DNA of 64,000 nt from Capillimicrobium parvum (GCF_021172045.1 NZ_CP087164.1:3038001-3102000); one strand, 5' to 3'. Positions 40,281-51,453 are shown, numbered from the stretch's first letter. Made by a program: numbers and translations. The notes: generated from the letters alone by a model not told the origin.

Positions 40281-41167
40281 GCCGGCGGCTCGTCCGCCGG
40301 GCGGTAGGCGAGTCCGCCGGCGTGCAGGTCGCGCTCCATGCGCTCGAGGCGCTCGAGGCGCCGCTTGAGCGCCGGGTGGGTGCGCAGCGGCGCGAAGTCG
40401 CTCTCGTCGGTGGGCAGCAGATGGAAGCTGTCGCGTCCGGCGACCGCGCGCAGGTCGCTGATGGGCACCCGGTCGATGCCGCCGCTGACCTTCACCAGTG
40501 CGGAGGCAAGGGTGGCGGGACGCCCGGTCAGGGCGACGGCACCCGCGTCGGCGGCCAGCTCGCGGTAGCGCGACAGCGCGCTCGTCCCGAACTGGGCCAC
40601 CCAGCCGATGGCGAGCGCAAGGCCGTTGCCGAACCACATCCACCAGGCGCCCCAGAACTGGCGTCCGCCCTCGAGCAGGACCGCCCCGGGCGTGCCGACG
40701 ACGGTCATGACCATCGCGTCGCGGTTGAGCAGGTGGGCCAGCTCGTGCGCCACGACGGCCTCGAGCTCCTCGGGCGTCAGGGCCGCGAGCAGGCCGCGCG
40801 TGACGTGCAGCTGCGGGCGCTTGCCGATCGGGGCGATGATCCACGAGTTCGGCTGGCGCTCCTCGTCGAGGACGAGGTCCGGCTTCGGCAGGTCGGCCAG
40901 CGCGCACAGCCGCTCGACGGCGTCGTGGAGCTCGGGCGCGCTCTCGCGCGCCAGCGAGCGGCCGCGGTCCATCTCGTTGCGCGCACGGACCGCCCGGGCG
41001 ATGCCGATCACGGCAGCGATGCCGACCGCGATGGCGAACTTCAGCGGCAGGAGCAGCACGACAGCGGCGACCGCCGCGAGCACGACGAGCGGCGTCAGGA
41101 CGGCAGCGACGACCATGCGGGCCTGCAGTCCGCGGTCCGCGGGAACGAGATCCCGAGTGCGCCGCAT
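40277..41167 (-). CDS. M48-type (HtpX-like) zinc metallopeptidase, 296 aa
   Basis: Two hydrophobic helices near residues 18-60, then the catalytic VVAHELAHLLNRDAM near 145 and the third zinc ligand Glu in SRYRELAADAGAV near 200. PNSWIIAP near 108 and HPALKRRLERL near 270 are further M48 hallmarks. Related to HtpX, which cleaves damaged membrane proteins. It is co-translated with the second M48 gene downstream (ATGA overlap), so the two paralogs may work as a pair. Confidence 0.9.
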   Translation of the reverse strand: MRRTRDLVPADRGLQARMVVAAVLTPLVVLAAVAAVVLLLPLKFAIAVGIAAVIGIARAVRARNEMDRGRSLARESAPELHDAVERLCALADLPKPDLVLDEERQPNSWIIAPIGKRPQLHVTRGLLAALTPEELEAVVAHELAHLLNRDAMVMTVVGTPGAVLLEGGRQFWGAWWMWFGNGLALAIGWVAQFGTSALSRYRELAADAGAVALTGRPATLASALVKVSGGIDRVPISDLRAVAGRDSFHLLPTDESDFAPLRTHPALKRRLERLERMERDLHAGGLAYRPADEPPA

Positions 41168-41198
41168 AGCCGAACGATACCGGCCCGCGTCCCCGGGC

Positions 41199-41534
41199 TC
41201 ACCCGCTTCCGGCAACCTGGTCGGCACACAGGCGCGCAACGGCCCGCATCGGGGCGGGTTCGCCGCCGGCGTCGGTCGCCCCGGTCCGGCGGCTGAGCGC
41301 CTCGAGCTTCTCGGGAGTGTCGTACTCGCCACGCCTCGACGCCTCGCGCACGATGCAGCGGCACAGCCGCCGGTCGAGCCTGCCCCGCGACCCCTGCAGG
41401 CACGCGAGGCGCAGCTTCGCCTTGGCCTCCTGGAGGGTCGGGCCGCCGGAGCCGGAGCGCGAGCCGGCCCCGGAGCTCCCGCCGCAGCCGGCCACGAGCG
41501 CGGCCACCAGCACGGCGCCGAGCAGGCTGCGCAC
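41199..41534 (-). CDS. Small lipoprotein, 111 aa
   Basis: A clear lipobox (ALVAGCGGSS, Cys near residue 17) follows a short hydrophobic signal, so the mature protein should be anchored to the outer face of the membrane. A Ser/Gly-rich spacer precedes a small helical domain with four Cys (LACLQG, LCRCIV, LCADQ). No family is recognised. GTG start at 41534, 6 bases after the CocE/NonD gene stop, so probably one transcript. Confidence 0.7.
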   Translation of the reverse strand: MRSLLGAVLVAALVAGCGGSSGAGSRSGSGGPTLQEAKAKLRLACLQGSRGRLDRRLCRCIVREASRRGEYDTPEKLEALSRRTGATDAGGEPAPMRAVARLCADQVAGSG

Positions 41535-41540
41535 CCGCGG

Positions 41541-43457
41541 CTACCCGAACCCGGCGATCGACCGCGCCACGACGACGGCGGCGACGAACAGGACGATGGC
41601 GATCTCACGCAGCAACAGCCGGTGCTCGAAGCGGGCGTCGTCGCGCAGCTCGGCGTCGAGCGGGTCCCCGGCGACGGCCACGGCGGACACGGCGGCGGCG
41701 GCGTCCTCGGCCGTCCTCGGGGTGGGTGGGTCGCCGGACACGGCGGATACGGCGGCGGCGGCGGCGTCGGCCTCGGCCGCCTCGGCGGCGGGTGGGTCGC
41801 CGGCGGGCTGGGCGTCCTTCGGCATGACCGACAGCATGACGGCCGACGGGTGCGCGGCGTCGTGGAAGACCTCCTGCTCGGCCGCGACGAGCGTTCGCGC
41901 GGTGGCCGGAGCCTCCCCCGTGCCCGGGTTGCGCGCATAGCGCGGATGAGCGCCGCTGGAGACCTGGACGCGGATCCGGTGCCCGGCGCGGAAGCGGTGC
42001 GCGGTGGGCCACAGGTCGAGCGCGACCGCGCGCACGCCGTCCGGCCCCGCCCCGGGCGAGCCGGGCGAGAGCCGCAGGAGCGCGTCGCAGACGTTCAGCG
42101 ACACGCCCTCGGGCAGCACGTCGCAGATGCGCACGAAGACGTCGGTGTTCTCGAGGCTCGAACGGAAGTGGATCTCGGCGCTCACCGGACCGATGGCCTC
42201 GAGATCGTCGGCGAGCGGCGCGGAGGTGAAGACGATGACGTCCTCGCGCGCCTCGAGCGGGCGGTTGTCGGTCACGGGCTGGCGCGCAAGCAGGACGGGC
42301 CCGCCGATCGCGGGCGTCGGGTGCGCCGGGTCGTAGCGGTAGTGGTCGGGCTCGCCGTCCGGCGGCGGCGGATCGGCCGCGAGCCCCCCGCCGGGCTGGA
42401 GGTGCAGGCGCAGCGTCCGCGCCTCGGGCGGGGGCCAGGTCTCCAGCGATCGCCACGCGCCCTCGCCGCCGACGAACAGCTGCACGGGCGCGTCGCGCAG
42501 CAGGCGGCGGTCGTCGAGCAGGTGCGCGCGCAGCCACGCGAGGCCTTGGCGCGTGCTGGTGGCCAGCACCCCCGGCGACGTGTGCGCCCACGGGCCGATG
42601 ATCAGCTGGGTCTCGTGCCCCGCACGCCGCAGCGCGACGTGGTCCTCGATCATCCAGGGCAGGAAGATGTCGTACCAGCCGCCGATGAGCTGGACGGGCG
42701 CCGTGACGCGCCCGACGTCCGGGGAGTAGTCGCGCAGCCGCCAGTAGGGCTCGTCAGGCGCGGTCCGCTCGAACCACTCGCGGTAGAACGGCAGCGACTC
42801 GCCGGCGACGAGCGCGTCGAGCTCGCCGAGAGGCAGCTCGTCGAGGATCTTCGGCAGCCGGCGGCTCAGCCCGAACATGAGCCGCAGCGGGAACAGCCGC
42901 CGCTCCTGGGCGGCGATGATGAACGTCCACGACAGCGCGGTGTCGAGCGCCAGGCTGCCGCCCGGGAAGGCCTGGCCGTGGAACTGCGACGCGGTGATCG
43001 AGGGCGCGAGGGCGCCGAGCTCGTCCCCCGCCTCCGCGGCGACCGCCCACTGCACCAACCCCATGTAGCTCGAGCCGATCATCCCCACCGGCCCTTCGCA
43101 CCACGGCTGCCCGCGCAGCCAGCGCAGGGTCGCCAGGCCGTCGGCGCGCTCGTCGAACGGCGCGAAGCGGCCGCCGGAGCCGAACGTCCCCCGCACGCTC
43201 TGCACGACGACCTGGAAGCCGCGCTCGGCGAGCAGGCGCCCGTAGACCACGCCGAAGAAGCCGCGGCGGCCGTACGGCGTGCGGACGAGGACCGTCGGCG
43301 GCTCGTGCCCGGCCGCGCCCGCCGGGACATAGCGGTCGGCGAGCAGCACCACCCCGTCGTCCATGGTCGCCGGCAGATCGCGCAGCACCTCGACGTCGCG
43401 CGTCTGCGGCGCGGGCAGGCGCAGCGACCGGCCGAGGATCTCGCTGAGCAGGCTCAC
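41541..43457 (-). CDS. CocE/NonD family hydrolase with C-terminal membrane tail, 638 aa
   Basis: X-Pro dipeptidyl-peptidase/cocaine-esterase family. The alpha/beta-hydrolase core has nucleophile Ser in IGSSYMGL (about residue 130), Asp in GGWYDIFLPW near 262 and His in GPWAHTSPG near 295. The C-terminal jelly-roll domain (about 350-545) is present. After residue 550 the protein departs from the family: about 60 residues of low-complexity AAAAVSAV...GDP repeats (three imperfect copies, 41655-41815), then a single hydrophobic helix (IAIVLFVAAVVVARSI) at the C-terminus that could anchor it to the membrane. Start GTG 43457. Substrate probably an ester or amide. Confidence 0.88.
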   Translation of the reverse strand: MSLLSEILGRSLRLPAPQTRDVEVLRDLPATMDDGVVLLADRYVPAGAAGHEPPTVLVRTPYGRRGFFGVVYGRLLAERGFQVVVQSVRGTFGSGGRFAPFDERADGLATLRWLRGQPWCEGPVGMIGSSYMGLVQWAVAAEAGDELGALAPSITASQFHGQAFPGGSLALDTALSWTFIIAAQERRLFPLRLMFGLSRRLPKILDELPLGELDALVAGESLPFYREWFERTAPDEPYWRLRDYSPDVGRVTAPVQLIGGWYDIFLPWMIEDHVALRRAGHETQLIIGPWAHTSPGVLATSTRQGLAWLRAHLLDDRRLLRDAPVQLFVGGEGAWRSLETWPPPEARTLRLHLQPGGGLAADPPPPDGEPDHYRYDPAHPTPAIGGPVLLARQPVTDNRPLEAREDVIVFTSAPLADDLEAIGPVSAEIHFRSSLENTDVFVRICDVLPEGVSLNVCDALLRLSPGSPGAGPDGVRAVALDLWPTAHRFRAGHRIRVQVSSGAHPRYARNPGTGEAPATARTLVAAEQEVFHDAAHPSAVMLSVMPKDAQPAGDPPAAEAAEADAAAAAVSAVSGDPPTPRTAEDAAAAVSAVAVAGDPLDAELRDDARFEHRLLLREIAIVLFVAAVVVARSIAGFG

Positions 43458-43549
43458 CGGCCTCCATCATGCCCACCCGCGGCCGCGGCGGCGCGAGGTC
43501 GCGCCACTCCGGCGGCCGCCGGGAACCCACGGCGCCCCTCCAGGCCGCC

Positions 43550-43598
43550 GACGTTCGGCCGTCCATGCCCGCTGAGCGGGCACAGACAGCCGAACGTC
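43550..43598 (-). terminator. Nested double hairpin downstream of the Clp ATPase gene
   Basis: Outer perfect arms GACGTTCGGC/GCCGAACGTC (43550-43559 and 43589-43598) enclose inner perfect arms TGCCCGC/GCGGGCA (43566-43572 and 43576-43582) with a 3-base loop. It lies 14 bases past the Clp ATPase stop and about 90 bases before the CocE/NonD start, so it most likely ends the Clp transcript; a leader role for the next gene is possible. Confidence 0.7.
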
Positions 43599-43612
43599 TC
43601 CAGGCCGGGCGA

Positions 43613-45738
<2,126 letters not shown>

Positions 45739-45751
<13 letters not shown>

Positions 45752-45815
45752 TCTCAGGCTCTTCCAATAGAAAAATCTCAGTGACTACGACTGAGATAAT
45801 AGCGAAGATCTGAGA
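45739..45815 (-). promoter_or_regulatory. HAIR-like operator of the Clp ATPase gene
   Basis: A perfect inverted repeat ATCTCAGT-N7-ACTGAGAT spans 45775-45797. It has the 7-base spacing and CTxxxxT-like arm layout of HspR-associated inverted repeats (CTTGAGT-N7-ACTCAAG), which repress clpB/dnaK in actinobacteria, although the arm sequence differs. Three further single TCTCAG/CTGAGA hexamers lie at 45739, 45752 and 45810. The stretch 45755-45805 is strikingly AT-rich for this genome, marking a promoter. Confidence 0.7.
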
Positions 45816-45844
45816 CCCTTCGACCCGCCTTGGGCGCCGCTCCC

Positions 45845-46147
45845 TCAGCCCATCCGAGCCGCCGGCGCCGCATCCGTGGCATGGTCGAACTGCGCGGCGA
45901 GCTTCTGCGCCGCCCCGCGGTCGTCCGTCAGGATGCGGTCGGCCAGCGCGACGGTCTCCTCGTCGGCCGCGCGCGCCGCCCCGCGCTCGTCCGTCAGGAT
46001 GGGGTCCGCCAGCGCGACGGTCTCCTCGTCGGCCGCCCGCGCCGCGACGCGCTTGAGCAGCTCGTAGCCCGCGATCTCCAGGTGCTCGAACGCGTAGGAG
46101 AACGCCGCGAGCTGCGCGGCTGGTCGTCGATCGTGTCTGCGGTCATG
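45845..46147 (-). pseudogene. Fragment of a DUF892/YciE-like ferritin-like gene, frameshifted near its start
   Basis: The minus strand reads AQLAAFSYAFEHLEIAGYEL, then LLKRVAARAADEETVALAD and KLAAQFDHA, the look of a ferritin-like DUF892 helix pair. There is no start codon in this frame; the only nearby ATG (46147, MTADTIDDQ) is in another frame, so a small indel near codon 9 would join them. The remainder is also much shorter than a normal DUF892 protein and contains an internal 66-bp duplication. I regard it as decayed, though a sequencing or assembly error near 46120 could mimic this. Confidence 0.55.
45905..46036. repeat. 66-bp tandem duplication inside the broken ferritin-like gene
   Basis: Two copies, 45905-45970 and 45971-46036, with only a few substitutions. 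The length is a multiple of three, so it duplicates 22 residues (RAADEETVALAD...LTDxRGA) in frame. The low divergence suggests a fairly recent event. Confidence 0.9.
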
Positions 46148-46179
46148 GGACGGGGATACCCGCCCCCGGCTTCGATGAC

Positions 46180-47754
46180 CTACAGACCCAGCAACGTCAG
46201 GTGCCTATCCAGCGCGGCGGCGTCGAACGGCTCGGCGCGAAGGCCGAGGTAGCCGTCGGGGCGGACCACCAGCAGCGTGGGCGCCACCGGCCCGAGCCGG
46301 CCATGGACGCGCAGCGTGGGATCGGACAGCACCGGCACCGGCGTCTGCGCCGCGGCCTCGCCGATCACGACGGTCCGCGCCGCGACGAACCCGCCGCCGC
46401 GGCGCTCGGCCGCGGCGAGCGCCTGCGCGTGCTGCGGGGCGGGCCCGCTCCCGGCGAGATCGAGGACGAGCAGCCCCGGCGCGCGCATCAGCTCCCGCAG
46501 CGACGTGCGCCGGCCCGCCGCGTCGACGAGCGGCCCGGCGTCAGGCACGCGGTCGCCCGGCCGCGGGCCGGCCGTGCCCGGTACGCCCTGCACGATCGGG
46601 CTGCCGTGGTAGGCGACCGCGAGCTCGTGGCCCGCCTCGACGGCCGCGAGCACCTCGGCGGGCGTCGCCAGCGCGGCTGCCAGCGCCCGGTCGCGCGCGG
46701 CCGCGGCCTCGCCCTCCAGCACGTTGGCCTCGTGGGTCGCCCGCGAGCCGCGCACCGTGGCGAGCGCGACCGGCCGGCGCTCGGCCTCGTAGGAGTCGAC
46801 GAGCGCATCCGGCGCCCCGGCGAGCGCGAGGCGCAGCTTCCACGCGAGATTGAAGGCGTCCTGGATGCCCGTGTTCATGCCCTGCCCGCTGACCGGGGTC
46901 ATCGCGTGCGCCGCGTCGCCGGCCAGGAGCAGGCGCCCGGCGCGGAAGCGGCGGGCGACGCGATGGTGGATCGTGAAGCACGCCGCGTCGCCGACCGCGC
47001 TGATCCGCGCGCCGCGGCCGACGTGGCGGTCCAGCATCGCCTGCGCTTCGGCGCCGGACGGCGGCGCGCCCACCGGGGCCGCATCGTCGCGGAAGAACAT
47101 CCGCACTGCGCCGCCGGGCAGCGGCATCGCCCAGAAGCCGTCGGCGTCGAGGAACACCGGCAAATCACCGGGCCCGTACGGCCACGCGTCGATCTCGGCG
47201 TCCAGCGCCGCCCACCGGCCCGGGAACTCGCCGCCGGCGAACGCGATGCCCGCGGCGGACCGCAATGCGCTGTGCACGCCGTCGCAGGCGACCACCCAGC
47301 CGGCGCGGCCGACCTCCCGCTCGCCGTCGCAGGCCACGACGCCGCCGCCGTCCGCCGCACGCAGGCCGTCCACGCCCACGCCCCACTCGACCGCGATCCC
47401 CGCCGCGCGGATCTCGTCCTCGAGGATCGCCTCGAGGTCGTGCTGGCGCAGGCTCACGGCGGCGGGCACGTCGCTGTCGATGCCGCGGAAGTCGAGGCGG
47501 GCGACCTCGCGGCCACCGGAGAAGAGCGGCACGCTCTCGATCGCGACGGCCCGCGCGAGGATCGCGCCCGCCACGCCCGTGTGCCCCCACAGCTCCAGCG
47601 AGCGGGCGTGCAGATCGGTCGCCCGCGACTGGGTCGAGCGGGCGGGCGCGCGGTCGACCACCCGGCAGGCGACGCCGTGGCGGGCGAGCTCGCAGGCCAG
47701 CGTCAGCCCGACCGGGCCGGCGCCGACGACCAGGACGTCCGTGGCGGCGATCAC
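46180..47754 (-). CDS. FAD-dependent aromatic monooxygenase (PheA/TfdB type), 524 aa
   Basis: Class A flavoprotein hydroxylase. FAD-binding GAGPVGLTLACELARHG lies at residues 10-26, the DG motif VACDGVHSALR near 160, and the second FAD motif LLAGDAAHAMTPVSGQGMN near 280. A thioredoxin-like C-terminal domain (about 390-524) is present, as in phenol hydroxylase and MhpA relatives. It uses NAD(P)H and O2 to hydroxylate a phenolic or polyketide ring. GTG 47754 is chosen because it is 10 residues before the FAD motif. It diverges from the MFS transporter, which may export its product. Confidence 0.88.
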   Translation of the reverse strand: MIAATDVLVVGAGPVGLTLACELARHGVACRVVDRAPARSTQSRATDLHARSLELWGHTGVAGAILARAVAIESVPLFSGGREVARLDFRGIDSDVPAAVSLRQHDLEAILEDEIRAAGIAVEWGVGVDGLRAADGGGVVACDGEREVGRAGWVVACDGVHSALRSAAGIAFAGGEFPGRWAALDAEIDAWPYGPGDLPVFLDADGFWAMPLPGGAVRMFFRDDAAPVGAPPSGAEAQAMLDRHVGRGARISAVGDAACFTIHHRVARRFRAGRLLLAGDAAHAMTPVSGQGMNTGIQDAFNLAWKLRLALAGAPDALVDSYEAERRPVALATVRGSRATHEANVLEGEAAAARDRALAAALATPAEVLAAVEAGHELAVAYHGSPIVQGVPGTAGPRPGDRVPDAGPLVDAAGRRTSLRELMRAPGLLVLDLAGSGPAPQHAQALAAAERRGGGFVAARTVVIGEAAAQTPVPVLSDPTLRVHGRLGPVAPTLLVVRPDGYLGLRAEPFDAAALDRHLTLLGL

Positions 47755-47816
47755 GGCGAGGCACTGTAATCGGGCGTGACGGAGGCCCGCCCAGCGAGGC
47801 TGCTTCACTGGATCCG

Positions 47817-49067
47817 GTGCCGCGCCTCGCCGTCGACCTCACCGCCCTGCGGCGCTCGCGCGACCTGCGGCTCATCACGATCGGCCAGGCGGCGGCGTCG
47901 CTCGGCACGCAGGCGGCACTCGTCGCCATCCCGTACCAGGTCTACGTCCTCACGAGGTCGCCGTTCCTCGTCGGCCTCGTGGGCGCCGTCGAGCTCGGCC
48001 CGCTCATCGCCGGCGCGCTCGTGGGCGGTGCCTGGGCGGACCGCTTCGACCGCCGCAAGGTGCTGCTGGCCGGCCAGGTGGTCGTGTCCATCGCCGGCGG
48101 GCTGCTGCTCGCGGCGTCGCTGGCCGGCGATCCGCACGTGGCGATCGTCTTCGCTCTGGCCGCCGTGCTCGCCGGCGCCACCGCGATCGTGCAGGTCGCG
48201 CGCGCGGCCGTCGTCCCGGCGCTCGCCGGCCCGGAGTACCTGCGTTCGGCGATCGCGGTGAACTTCGGGGTGGCCCAGCTGTCGTCGGTGATCGGGCCGG
48301 CGCTCGCCGGGCCGCTCATCGCGGTCGGCGGCGTGGAGGCGGTCTACGGGCTCGTCGCCGGCGGGTTCGCCGCGATGCTCGCGGTCACGCTGCCCCTGCC
48401 GCCGCTGAAGCCGACCGCGCGCGACGAGCCGCACGAGCCGATGGGCCGCTCGATCGCCGAGGGGCTGCGGTTCGTTGGGCGCAACCGGGCGCTCATGGGC
48501 TCGTTCGTGATCGACCTCACCGCGATGACGTTCGGGATGCCCCGGGCGCTGTTCGCCGTCCTGTCGCTGACCGTCTTCCACGCCGGCCCGGAGGGCACCG
48601 GGCTGCTGTACGCGGCGGTCGCCCTGGGCGCCCTCGTCGCCGCCATCCTGACCGGCTGGCTCGAGCACGCCCGCTGGCTCGGGCGCATCACGATCGTCGC
48701 CGTCGTCGTGTGGGGCCTGGCGATCGCCGCCGCCGGCATCGCGCCGAGCATCTGGATCTGCGCCGCGCTGCTCGCGCTCGCGGGCGCGGCCGACAGCGTC
48801 AGCGCGGTGTGCCGCAGCGTCATCAACCAGGCGGTGACGCCCGAGCACATGCGCGGGCGGATGTCGTCGGTGTTCATGCTCGTCGTGACGAGCGGCCCGC
48901 GCCTTGGCGACGTCGAGTCCGGCGTCGCCGCGACGCTGCTGTCGGTGACCGCCGCGGTCAGCACCGGCGGGCTGCTGTGCGTCATGGGCGTCGGGGCGGT
49001 GATGCTCGCGTTCCCGCAGCTCGCTGCCTACGACGGGCACCGCGAGGAGCGCACGCTCGCGGCGTAG
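47817..49067 (+). CDS. MFS exporter (EntS-like), 416 aa
   Basis: Ten to twelve membrane helices. The conserved MFS loop between helices 2 and 3 reads GGAWADRFDRRKVLL near residue 70. Overall pattern (RDLRLITIGQAAASLGTQ start; VQVARAAVVPALAG near 130) resembles the enterobactin exporter EntS and related DHA3 drug exporters. Likely substrate: a small organic compound, perhaps an aromatic handled by the divergent monooxygenase. GTG start at 47817, 62 bases from the monooxygenase start. Confidence 0.88.
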   Translation: MPRLAVDLTALRRSRDLRLITIGQAAASLGTQAALVAIPYQVYVLTRSPFLVGLVGAVELGPLIAGALVGGAWADRFDRRKVLLAGQVVVSIAGGLLLAASLAGDPHVAIVFALAAVLAGATAIVQVARAAVVPALAGPEYLRSAIAVNFGVAQLSSVIGPALAGPLIAVGGVEAVYGLVAGGFAAMLAVTLPLPPLKPTARDEPHEPMGRSIAEGLRFVGRNRALMGSFVIDLTAMTFGMPRALFAVLSLTVFHAGPEGTGLLYAAVALGALVAAILTGWLEHARWLGRITIVAVVVWGLAIAAAGIAPSIWICAALLALAGAADSVSAVCRSVINQAVTPEHMRGRMSSVFMLVVTSGPRLGDVESGVAATLLSVTAAVSTGGLLCVMGVGAVMLAFPQLAAYDGHREERTLAA

Positions 49068-49300
49068 TTGCGTCAGCCGCGCACGCGTACGTCGCGGGCC
49101 GGTCGTACGGCGTCCACTCGGTGGCGCTCGCGGGGGCCGGGACGCAGCAGGAGCTGAGGGCGAGGACCGGGACGGCTCGGCGGGCGGACCTGCGTTGACA
49201 AACGCCGGTGGACAGGAGAACTTGCGTCGCGTTGCACCGGGGTCCTCCCCGGGCACCGTTGACCAATGCGCTCCCTCCGACCACACGCCAAGGCGATGCC

Positions 49301-49903
49301 GTGACGCGCATCGGCCGCTACGACGAGCTGCCGTTCGGCTTCAGCTGGGTCATGGACGAGGCAATGGCGCGCACGTCGCACGCCATCGCCGACGACGGGC
49401 GGGTCTGGCTCATCGACCCCGTCGACGCGGGCGACGCGATCGAGCGCGCGCAGGGCCTCGGCGAGCCCGTGGCGGTCCTGCAGCTGCTCGATCGCCACAA
49501 CCGCGACTGCGAGCCGGTGGCGCGCCGGCTCGGGGTGCCGCACGTGGCGATCCCGGGCGCGCTGCCCGACACGCCGTTCGAGGTCGTCCCCGTCCTCGAT
49601 CACCGCTTCTGGCGCGAGCGGGCGCTGTGGTGGCCGGCGCGCAGGGCCCTGATCGTCGCCGAGGCGCTCGGCACGAGCCCGATGTTCACCGGCGGCGGAC
49701 CGGCGGTCGGCGTGCACATGATGCTGCGGCTCACCCCGCCGCGCGGACTGCGCGCGTGCGACGCGCAGCACCTGCTCGTCGGGCACGGCGCGGGCGTGCA
49801 CGGGCCGTCGACCGCGGCGGCGATCGACGAGGCGCTCGGCCGCTCGTACCGGGACCTGCCGAAGGTGCTGGTCAAGCTCCCGTTCGCCCTGCGCGGCCGG
49901 TAG
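49301..49903 (+). CDS. Metallo-beta-lactamase-like protein lacking the HxHxDH motif, 200 aa
   Basis: The first strands resemble an MBL fold (GFSWVMDEAMARTSHAIADDG near 16, then VWLIDPVD), and LLVGHGAGVHG near residue 165 resembles a C-terminal MBL His loop. The canonical THxHxDH is replaced by QLLDRHNRDCEPVARRLG, so only part of the metal site remains. It may have lost hydrolase activity. GTG start at 49301. The 233 bases before it hold no recognised gene; a TTGACA at 49195 has no good -10 partner. Confidence 0.55.
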   Translation: MTRIGRYDELPFGFSWVMDEAMARTSHAIADDGRVWLIDPVDAGDAIERAQGLGEPVAVLQLLDRHNRDCEPVARRLGVPHVAIPGALPDTPFEVVPVLDHRFWRERALWWPARRALIVAEALGTSPMFTGGGPAVGVHMMLRLTPPRGLRACDAQHLLVGHGAGVHGPSTAAAIDEALGRSYRDLPKVLVKLPFALRGR

Positions 49904-49913
49904 CGTCCGGGGC

Positions 49914-50318
49914 ATGCACGGACGCCGCCTCACCGCCGCCGCGCTCGGCGCGGCCGCCCTCATGGTCGCCGCCGCGCCCGCGGACGCCCGCCAGGTCGAC
50001 GTCACCGAGTCGATGTCGGGCACGACCGTCACCGTCCGCACCGGCGACACGATCCGCATCTCGCTGCCCGCGAACGAGACGACCGGATACCGCTGGGGAC
50101 TCGTGAAGCGCCCGGACCGCTCCGTCGCGCGGATCACGCGCCGGCACTACCGCCCGGACGGCGGCGGCATGCCGGGCGCGGGCGGCACGCAGATCTTCCG
50201 GCTGCGCTCCACGCGATCCGGGCGCACGCGGATCGCCGTCGCCTACGCACAGGTGGGCAGCGGGACGGTGGGCGACACGTTCTCGCTCAGGATCCGGGTG
50301 CGCCCGCGGCTATCTTGA
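49914..50318 (+). CDS. Secreted chagasin-like (I42) cysteine protease inhibitor, 134 aa
   Basis: Signal peptide (residues 1-26, ending ADA) then an Ig-like I42 domain. The loop LPANETTGYRWGL near residue 52 corresponds to the NPTTGY motif, and GGTQIFRLRSTRSG near 93 to the GxxG/F strand loop, the parts of chagasin that enter the active site of papain-like proteases. It may guard the cell against its own or foreign cysteine peptidases. It begins 10 bases after the MBL-like gene. Confidence 0.8.
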   Translation: MHGRRLTAAALGAAALMVAAAPADARQVDVTESMSGTTVTVRTGDTIRISLPANETTGYRWGLVKRPDRSVARITRRHYRPDGGGMPGAGGTQIFRLRSTRSGRTRIAVAYAQVGSGTVGDTFSLRIRVRPRLS

Positions 50319-50325
50319 TCCGCGC

Positions 50326-50655
50326 ATGCGCCACCAGCTGAAGCCGCTCTTCGACCGCGTCGTCATCAAGGAGCTCGAACCGGACCGCGTCCGCCACTCG
50401 GGTCTGGTCGTCCCCGCCGGGACGAACGAGCCGCCGCCCCAGCACGGGATCGTGCTCGCCGTCGGCCCGGGCATCGACTGGTGGCAGCCGGCCGGCGTCG
50501 AGATGCCGGTCAGGCCCGGCGACCACGTCGTCTTCCCGGCGAGCGCCGGTGCGTGGGTGGAGGTAGACGAGGAGCGCCTGCTGGTGTGCCGCGTCGCGGA
50601 GCTGCTCGGCGTGCTCGAGGAGATCCAGATCGGCACCACCGCCGACGCGGCGTAG
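50326..50655 (+). CDS. GroES-like co-chaperonin homologue, 109 aa
   Basis: Cpn10 fold: PLFDRVVIKELEP at residues 7-19, SGLVVPAG near 26, then GIVLAVGPG and RPGDHVVFP. It is a little longer than standard GroES (about 95-100 aa) and the mobile loop region is altered (GTNEPPPQHG, lacking the hydrophobic tripeptide that docks into GroEL). No groEL is adjacent. It is likely a second, specialised GroES paralog rather than the main co-chaperonin. Seven bases after the I42 inhibitor gene. Confidence 0.8.
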   Translation: MRHQLKPLFDRVVIKELEPDRVRHSGLVVPAGTNEPPPQHGIVLAVGPGIDWWQPAGVEMPVRPGDHVVFPASAGAWVEVDEERLLVCRVAELLGVLEEIQIGTTADAA

Positions 50656-50664
50656 CGGGGTCCT

Positions 50665-51453
50665 TCAGCCGAGCTCGTCGACGAGGTCGGCGACCGACTC
50701 GAGGGTCCGCGACGCCCGGTATGGGAAGCGCTCGGCCATCTCGCGCGTCGTGACGCCCGTGAGCACGAGGACCGTCTCCAGGCCGGCTTCGAGGCCCGCG
50801 ACGACGTCGGTGTCCATCCGGTCGCCGATCATCGCCGTGGTCTCCGAGTGGGCGTCGATCGCGTTCAGCGCTGAGCGCATCATCAGCGGGTTCGGCTTGC
50901 CGACGAAGTAGGGCTCGTGCCCGGTGGCCCGGCTGATCAGCGCGGCGACCGAGCCGGTCGCCGGGACCGGGCCGACCGTCGTGGGGCCGGTCGCGTCCGG
51001 GTTCGTGGCGATGAAGCGCGCGCCGCCCACGATGAGCCGGATCGCCTGCGTGATGCGCTCGAAGCTGTAGGTGCGCGTCTCCCCCAGCACGACGTAGTCC
51101 GGCGAGCGCTCGGTCATCGTGTAGCCGACCTCGTGCAGCGCCGTGGTCAGGCCGGACTCGCCGATGACGAACGCCGAGCCGTTCGGGCGCTGGTCGTCGA
51201 GGAACCGCGCCGTGGCGAGCGCCGACGTCCAGATCGCCTCCTCGGGCACCTCGAGACCGCTGCCGCGCAGCCGGGCGGCGAGGTCGCGGCGCGTGTAGAT
51301 CGAGTTGTTCGTCAGCACGAGGAACGGCGTGCCGCGCTCCCGCAGCCGGGAGAGGAAGCGCTCGGCGCCCGCGATGGCGACGTCCTCGTGGACGAGCACG
51401 CCGTCCATGTCCATGAGCCAGGAGCGGATCTCGCGGCGCGTCACCGGCGCCAT
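50665..51453 (-). CDS. HAD-superfamily IIA (NagD-like) phosphatase, 262 aa
   Basis: HAD motif I is [10 protein letters not shown] (nucleophile Asp15-equivalent and general acid Asp), motif II LVLTNNS near 48, motif III Lys in VGKPNPLM near 182, motif [12 protein letters not shown] near 205. The cap type and length fit NagD/PGP-like phosphatases acting on nucleotide or sugar phosphates. The start ATG 51453 follows the LigD-polymerase stop by one base, so the two are co-transcribed. Confidence 0.92.
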   Translation of the reverse strand: MAPVTRREIRSWLMDMDGVLVHEDVAIAGAERFLSRLRERGTPFLVLTNNSIYTRRDLAARLRGSGLEVPEEAIWTSALATARFLDDQRPNGSAFVIGESGLTTALHEVGYTMTERSPDYVVLGETRTYSFERITQAIRLIVGGARFIATNPDATGPTTVGPVPATGSVAALISRATGHEPYFVGKPNPLMMRSALNAIDAHSETTAMIGDRMDTDVVAGLEAGLETVLVLTGVTTREMAERFPYRASRTLESVADLVDELG

